Source: Pirellulaceae bacterium
Lineage (GTDB): Bacteria; Planctomycetota; Planctomycetia; Pirellulales; Pirellulaceae
Length of the DNA stretch: 44,495 nt
Assembly (NCBI GenBank): GCA_016784735.1
Contig: JADHUC010000054.1
Coordinates: 1-44,495, forward strand
Direction: 5' to 3'
The notes beneath the pieces are model-generated. The model ran no database searches, had not been told where the DNA came from, and worked only from the letters and a program-made list of their open reading frames with translations. Position numbers and translations under genes: made by a program. Below are positions 40,131 through 44,495 of this stretch, piece after piece. Every line of letters starts with the position of its first letter. The stretch's first letter is position 1.

Positions 40131-42368
40131 ATGTCTGTGAAATGGACTCTGTCTCTTATGTGTCTTTATTTGCTGTCTCCTGAAGGGTTGATTGCGCAAC
40201 CCGTTGATATAGGCGCCGACAGCCGGGCTAAAGCCCAACTGCTCGCTCCCTATATGCCTGCCATCAGACAAATCGTTTTTGTCAAACACTCTCGCAAACG
40301 CGGTGAGCATTACGCATATACCGAAGCCCTTTCCGACGCATACGCCAACGATACGGAACGTTACATGAAGTGGCGTGCCTGGCACCCCGGCACAGCCCTT
40401 TGCCTTCTGACTGTCAATGATGACCTCACTACCAACACGGATATATTACTCGACAGCCCGAACGGGATGATCCGCGATCCGGATGTCTCTTCTGATGGGA
40501 AGAAGGTCCTTTTCTCCTGGAAAAAGAGCGACCGCAATCATGATTACCATCTTTTTGAAATGGACGCTGAAAGCAGGGACATTCGGCAGATCACCTTTGG
40601 TCTTGGTCATGCCGATTTTGAGGGATGTTACCTGCCCAACGGCGACATCGTTTTCAGTTCCACGCGAAATGTCAGCACCGTTGACTGCTTTGTGCAGGAA
40701 TCCTGCAACATGTTTATCTGCGATAAGGACGGCAAATACATGCGGCGGCTTGGCTTTGACCAGGTTCATACGAATTACCCTACGGTGACGCCGGACGGCA
40801 GAATTCTCTACACGCGGTGGGAGTATAACGACCGGGGACAATACTGGCCCCAGAATCTCTTCCAAATGAAGCCCGATGGCACAGCCCAAAGCGCTCTGTA
40901 CGGTAACAATTCCTGGTTTCCCACTTCCATGCTGCATTCACGAGCCATCCCAAACAGCAATGGCAAGGTAATGTTTATAGCGGCCGGTCATGGGACACCT
41001 CAATCGGGGAAACTGGCGATTGTGGACCCTACCATAGCTTCTGAAGAGGAGGCCGGCGTCGTCTTTCTCGCTCCAGTTAGACAGGCAGCCAATCAGTCCA
41101 AAGAACCCAATTTCGCATTTCCAACTGGCGATCGATGGAGGTACCCTTATCCGCTTGACGAGTCCCATTGTCTGGTGTCATTCAGACATGAGTCTGATAC
41201 CCATTACCGTCTGGTGTTTATGAACGCCGAGGGCAGGTATGTGGTGCTTGCATCCGATCCGGACACTTCGTGCAACCACCCGGTGCTGCTGGCTGCCAGG
41301 GTTACTCCTCAACTTCCGGCTTCGACTGTGGATTATCGCAAAGACACCGGCGTGTTTACCATGGAGAATATTTACCATGGCCCGGGACTGGTAAACTTGC
41401 CGAGAGGCACGATAAAGAAGTTACGGGTAGTGGCGCTCAAATACCGCGCAACAGTCGTCGGTGGCAATGGGAATCGTGGACCGGCGGGCGGGGGAGGAGT
41501 GAGGACTCCCGTGGGCGCAAGTAACACCAGCTGGGATGCCAAAGCGATCCTTGGTGAGGCCAAGGTTTACAGTGACGGTTCTGCGGCCTTTGAGGTGCCG
41601 GCCCGGACGCCGGTGTATTTCCAGGCAATTGATGCAAACGGCCACGTAGCACAGACCATGCGTTCCTGGTCCACCCTGCAGCCGGGTGAGACTTTTTCCT
41701 GTATCGGATGCCATGAATCAAGGTTGGAAGCCCCACCGTTTACCGCGCGTTCCATAGCGAGCCAGAGACAGCCGCAGGCACTTTCTCCTTTCTACGATGT
41801 ACCCGCTGATGGATTCAGTTATCCAGAGATCATACAGCCGATCTGGGACAAACGCTGTGTGTCTTGCCATAATGCGTCAACTACTAACGGGATAGACCTT
41901 TCCGAAAATCCGCGCCTCACCGGCGGAAGAGATCGCCTCCACTATGCCCGTTCCTATTACAATCTCGTCAGCCGGGACCAGCAGTACTGGAGAGATTTCC
42001 GTGTCAACAACACCTGGAATTTTGACGCCGGCGGGCGCAACGACGTCGCCACCAAATATCTCAACTGGCTCAGTCCCCAGAGCATTCCTACTCTCTTGCC
42101 GCCCTATATAGCGGGTTCGTCGAAAAGCCCTATTTTTGAGATGTTGGAAGACCACATACCCCCCGTGGAAATGACCCAGGAAGAGTTGGACAAGATAGCT
42201 GCCTGGATAGATCTGCTCGTACCTCATGACGGCGAGTACACCGAAAGCATGTCCAACGATGATAAGGCCTTATACCAGATCAAGATGGATAAGCGGAGGG
42301 CTTGGCAAGCTGAGGAGGAAGCTAACATCGCATCCTATTTGTCCATACGCCAGACCAAAAGTGACTGA
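40131..42368 (+). CDS. HzsA-related secreted dihaem cytochrome c propeller protein
   Basis: A 745-residue exported protein after GAGGAAAGCTCT, with a signal peptide (LSLMCLYLLSPEGLIA). The first ~400 residues are a TolB/propeller-like domain with typical blades (DPDVSSDGKKVLFSW, YPTVTPDGRILYTRW), followed by the segment seen in hydrazine synthase alpha middle-domain relatives and two haem-binding motifs: C524-I-G-C-H528 and C576-V-S-C-H580. HzsA-like proteins are widespread in planctomycetes and verrucomicrobia that are not anammox bacteria, so hydrazine synthesis is not implied. By eye its GC content is lower than in neighbouring genes and the codon use is different, which suggests separate acquisition. 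Whether it belongs to the same transcript after the 118-bp gap is uncertain. Confidence 0.88.
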   Translation: MSVKWTLSLMCLYLLSPEGLIAQPVDIGADSRAKAQLLAPYMPAIRQIVFVKHSRKRGEHYAYTEALSDAYANDTERYMKWRAWHPGTALCLLTVNDDLTTNTDILLDSPNGMIRDPDVSSDGKKVLFSWKKSDRNHDYHLFEMDAESRDIRQITFGLGHADFEGCYLPNGDIVFSSTRNVSTVDCFVQESCNMFICDKDGKYMRRLGFDQVHTNYPTVTPDGRILYTRWEYNDRGQYWPQNLFQMKPDGTAQSALYGNNSWFPTSMLHSRAIPNSNGKVMFIAAGHGTPQSGKLAIVDPTIASEEEAGVVFLAPVRQAANQSKEPNFAFPTGDRWRYPYPLDESHCLVSFRHESDTHYRLVFMNAEGRYVVLASDPDTSCNHPVLLAARVTPQLPASTVDYRKDTGVFTMENIYHGPGLVNLPRGTIKKLRVVALKYRATVVGGNGNRGPAGGGGVRTPVGASNTSWDAKAILGEAKVYSDGSAAFEVPARTPVYFQAIDANGHVAQTMRSWSTLQPGETFSCIGCHESRLEAPPFTARSIASQRQPQALSPFYDVPADGFSYPEIIQPIWDKRCVSCHNASTTNGIDLSENPRLTGGRDRLHYARSYYNLVSRDQQYWRDFRVNNTWNFDAGGRNDVATKYLNWLSPQSIPTLLPPYIAGSSKSPIFEMLEDHIPPVEMTQEELDKIAAWIDLLVPHDGEYTESMSNDDKALYQIKMDKRRAWQAEEEANIASYLSIRQTKSD

Positions 42369-43117
42369 CCGCTGATGGAGAATTTGAAGTAAAAAGTCGC
42401 TTTAAGTTGTGTGAACCCGCATTTCCCAGATGAGTTACCCTGATTTGGAATGCAATTTGCGCCAGAACCTTGAAAAACAGTGGTTTGGACGCTCAACATG
42501 CCAAAGGTGACAGGGGAACCCAATGGGTGACGCCCAAAAACGACGATTTGCGAGTCAGTTGTGACAGCCGCTTGAAGCTCAAGTTCCTGGTAGCCAGATC
42601 ACAACCGACGCCGGATTGTTGACGTCGAAAATGAGTTGCCGAAGGGTGAAAAGAGTAGCTGAACTCAAAATGCTCGACGCTCAGAGGTCCGACACACATC
42701 TGCAAGTTGGCGAGACACGTGGAGTGACACGCGACTCACTTACTAAAGGCGGCACGCGTGTCCGCCAAAAGAGTGTGAAGCCTTGGCGGCCGTTCTTGGA
42801 CGACGAACGTGCCTTCTTATTGGAGGTGTCGGTTGTTTGCGGGTCACGCGCAACCTGCTCACATCCACCCGAGCGTTTTCCAGTCTTGCGCCAATGTGCC
42901 TGGGCAAGCGTCTCCGGACAATTGCCTCAGGGCAAGAATCACCACGCACAATCCTGCAGAGTTGAATCGCACATCGGCGTCGATACGTATTCTTCGAGTC
43001 GCGTCGGTTTGTCAAACGTTGCGAACTTGCTGTGCACGGAATTTACGAAACTCGTTGAACTAAGCGCGGCCGACATTCTCTTCGTTCGCGTTGACAGAGA
43101 GCACGCCCCCGTTCAGG
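42369..43117. other. 749-bp region without a recognisable gene
   Basis: Open frames of 60-174 codons occur on both strands, overlap each other in several phases, and show Arg/Ser-rich compositions without domains or signal peptides. No inverted repeat with a U-run marks the end of the HzsA-related gene. The sequence may be a decayed gene or the edge of the accessory region. Confidence 0.5.
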
Positions 43118-44086
43118 CTACGTGCCAAAATAGTGTTTGAGAAACTCGGCCACTTCCTCGTCGTATTTCTTCTGTCCTTGTTCGCCGCGGTGAGCGTGAC
43201 CAGCACCCTCGAGCAAGGTGATATATTTGCGTGGCCCGCGTGTGGCCTCAAAGAGTTCATTGCACATGCAAACTGGCACCTTTGCGTCCTCCTTTCCATG
43301 AACAAAGAGCACGGGAGGTAGTGCATTTTCTCGGACCGTCTTAACTGAATCGAACTTGTGTCGGAGTAAGAGGTCAAGCGGCAATACATATGTCAACGGA
43401 TTCCTCAAATTCGCCATTTCTTTGATGGAAGTAAATGCGCTTTCAACGACAAGTCCGCCTGCTTCGGGATGGCGAGCCGCAAGCTCAATGGCAATTGCCC
43501 CACCCAGCGAGTGGCCATAGATCAAGATGCGCTCCGGCGAGATTTCACCTTTGCCTGTCAGGTAGTCCCAGCTGGCTTCGGCATCTTCACATACACTTTC
43601 TTCTGATGGATTCGTACTTTCGCGGGTCTCGCCATACCCGCGATAGTCGATCACCAAAACACTACAGCCCAGGTCGTGGAGACACTTCGCATGGTGAAGG
43701 TTATTGTGTCTGGTTACCTCCTGACCGTGTAGGTAAAGTGCTATCGGGGCCTCATCGCTGGCGGGTAGCCAGAATCCATGAATCGGGCTTTCCGGCGTGT
43801 GGGTCGCAATCTCGATTGGCTCATACTTCAGACCAAGATCAGCGGGCGTCTGAAAGTCATCGCGCCTCGCCTTCGATTCTTGCACGGACAGCGGTTTGAA
43901 AATGCGGTCGTCCTGTATGCACCAGAAATAGGCCCCCATAGCCAAGTAGGACACCATGAGAAGGCAGACGAAATGCCTGATTACACGTTTCGTACGCGAA
44001 ACGCCCGTTCCTGTCTTTCGAGAAGGGGGCGCGCAGTTGCCGTCACGTTTCTGGTCGTGCATTTGAGTGGACCGTACCTGACCCAT
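43118..44086 (-). CDS. Membrane-anchored alpha/beta hydrolase
   Basis: An alpha/beta-hydrolase-fold protein of about 322 residues. A cytosolic basic stretch precedes one hydrophobic segment (FVCLLMVSYLAMGAYFW), an uncleaved anchor or signal. Then come IALYLHGQEVTRHN (oxyanion region), LVIDYRGYGET, and the nucleophile elbow YGHSLGGA, with VLFVHGKEDAKVP carrying the acid residue and GAGHAHRG the catalytic histidine. It resembles the BEM46/YfhR-like esterase group. Start choice is uncertain: ATG at 44086 (used here), 44062 and 44194 all lack a strong ribosome-binding site. It is transcribed toward the degradation locus but is not part of its operons. Substrate unknown. Confidence 0.85.
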   Translation of the reverse strand: MGQVRSTQMHDQKRDGNCAPPSRKTGTGVSRTKRVIRHFVCLLMVSYLAMGAYFWCIQDDRIFKPLSVQESKARRDDFQTPADLGLKYEPIEIATHTPESPIHGFWLPASDEAPIALYLHGQEVTRHNNLHHAKCLHDLGCSVLVIDYRGYGETRESTNPSEESVCEDAEASWDYLTGKGEISPERILIYGHSLGGAIAIELAARHPEAGGLVVESAFTSIKEMANLRNPLTYVLPLDLLLRHKFDSVKTVRENALPPVLFVHGKEDAKVPVCMCNELFEATRGPRKYITLLEGAGHAHRGEQGQKKYDEEVAEFLKHYFGT

Positions 44087-44212
44087 GTTGAGACTCGAGT
44101 CGTTGCAAGCCAATTTACGATAGTAGAATCCCGAATCGGACGCAAACTCACAGCAAGAGCCGCCAAGACTTCCTGGAACTCGCGGCGGTTGCATCGTCTG
44201 CCTCAGTGAAGG

Positions 44213-44495
44213 CTATGGGCGTTGCGCGCCGAGGTGAACAACACCTAACGCAGGTGGCGATCCAAATGGCGAGGTCGCTGATCTCGTCGGCGATGCGCCA
44301 TCAAACTGATTACTCTTTCCGCATTCGTCAGCGTCGTCTTCGAACGACAGGTCATGGCGCAACGTCTCCCAGAAGACGTTCACGCCGTCCGGGGCGAACT
44401 CGCCAACGGCCGCGTCCACGTCCTCCGTCATGTAGTTGACCGCTGCATCCGCGCCCAGCTCGCGGCACATCGCCAATTTTTCGTCGGTGCCGCCG
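44213..44495 (-). pseudogene. Truncated zinc-binding dehydrogenase / NADPH:quinone reductase fragment (cut by window edge)
   Basis: Reading leftwards from the window edge, the frame gives GGTDEKLAMCRELGADAAVNY, a TEDVDAAVGEFAPDG segment and NVFWETLR. This is the Rossmann-fold part of the quinone-reductase branch of medium-chain dehydrogenases. After NVFWETLR the normal continuation (a strand leading to GR.V.MAG) is replaced by an unrelated acidic and then Ser/Pro-rich tail that ends at a stop near 44213. So the gene looks interrupted by deletion or frameshift; the upstream part lies outside the window. Confidence 0.6.

Noticed and set aside
40131-42368. Anammox-type hydrazine synthase
   Set aside because: Only a relative of the alpha subunit is present; HzsB/C and hydrazine dehydrogenase are missing and the family is widespread outside anammox bacteria.
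42616-43140. A 174-codon plus-strand frame after the HzsA-related gene
   Set aside because: No signal peptide, no domain, no convincing ribosome-binding site, and overlapping minus-strand frames of similar quality.
44232-44246. AGGTG/CACCT inverted repeat with five-base loop
   Set aside because: Too short to interpret alone; it may be one copy of a dispersed intergenic repeat, which cannot be tested within this window.
1-44495. CRISPR arrays, tRNA, rRNA, prophage or integron attachment sites
   Set aside because: No regularly spaced direct repeats, cloverleaf-forming sequence, conserved rRNA stretch or phage genes were seen on reading either strand.

Overview
The window looks like a chromosomal accessory region of a member of the Planctomycetota (a Pirellula/Rhodopirellula-like relative; Verrucomicrobiota/Lentisphaerota is the main alternative). 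The evidence is eight secreted S1-type sulfatases in about 45 kb, ECF sigma factors of the planctomycete/verrucomicrobial kind each paired with a FecR-like membrane protein, a large secreted PQQ-type propeller protein, a HzsA-related dihaem protein, and dense operons with 4-bp start/stop overlaps. I see no rRNA, tRNA or CRISPR array.

Layout. (1) 105-353: a short, apparently truncated secreted protein on the minus strand. (2) 523-5994, plus strand: a TIM-barrel-like glycosidase candidate, a right-handed beta-helix protein (GH141-like or polysaccharide-lyase-like) and a divergent GH29 alpha-L-fucosidase. (3) 25971 down to 6004, minus strand: one nearly gap-free ~20-kb operon in the order ECF sigma, FecR-like protein, sulfatase, GH29, sulfatase, (sulfatase remnant), sulfatase, sulfatase, clan GH-D-like glycosidase, GH29, sulfatase, sulfatase-GH117 fusion, GH117. 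(4) 26.0-29.0 kb: an IS110-family insertion sequence whose recombinase gene overlaps a second ORF encoding a CHC2 (DnaG-primase-type) zinc finger, with long structured non-coding flanks. (5) 29049-42368, plus strand: a second, divergent operon, ECF sigma, sulfatase, FecR-like protein, GH127, PQQ-propeller protein with a methyltransferase-like N-terminus, sulfatase, HzsA-related dihaem protein. (6) 42369-44495: an unassigned gap, an alpha/beta hydrolase, and a truncated quinone-reductase fragment at the window edge.

How the genes fit together (inference). Sulfatases, exo-fucosidases, GH117, GH127 and a GH-D-like enzyme suggest stepwise removal of sulfate esters and terminal sugars from a complex sulfated, fucose-containing algal polysaccharide such as fucoidan. 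Nearly all products carry signal peptides, so the work is extracytoplasmic. Each arm is headed by its own ECF sigma gene and carries a paralogous FecR-like transmembrane regulator, so the locus resembles a twin sigma/anti-sigma degradative regulon. The IS110 element sits in the divergent control region between the two arms. No transporter, fucose-catabolism gene or sulfatase-maturation enzyme is present, so those functions must be encoded elsewhere.

Most noteworthy points: the IS110 + CHC2 zinc-finger two-gene element with candidate bridge-RNA regions; the sulfatase-GH117 fusion beside a stand-alone GH117 paralogue; the conserved uncharacterised C-terminal domain shared by the two FecR-like proteins; and the HzsA-related cytochrome in a polysaccharide locus.
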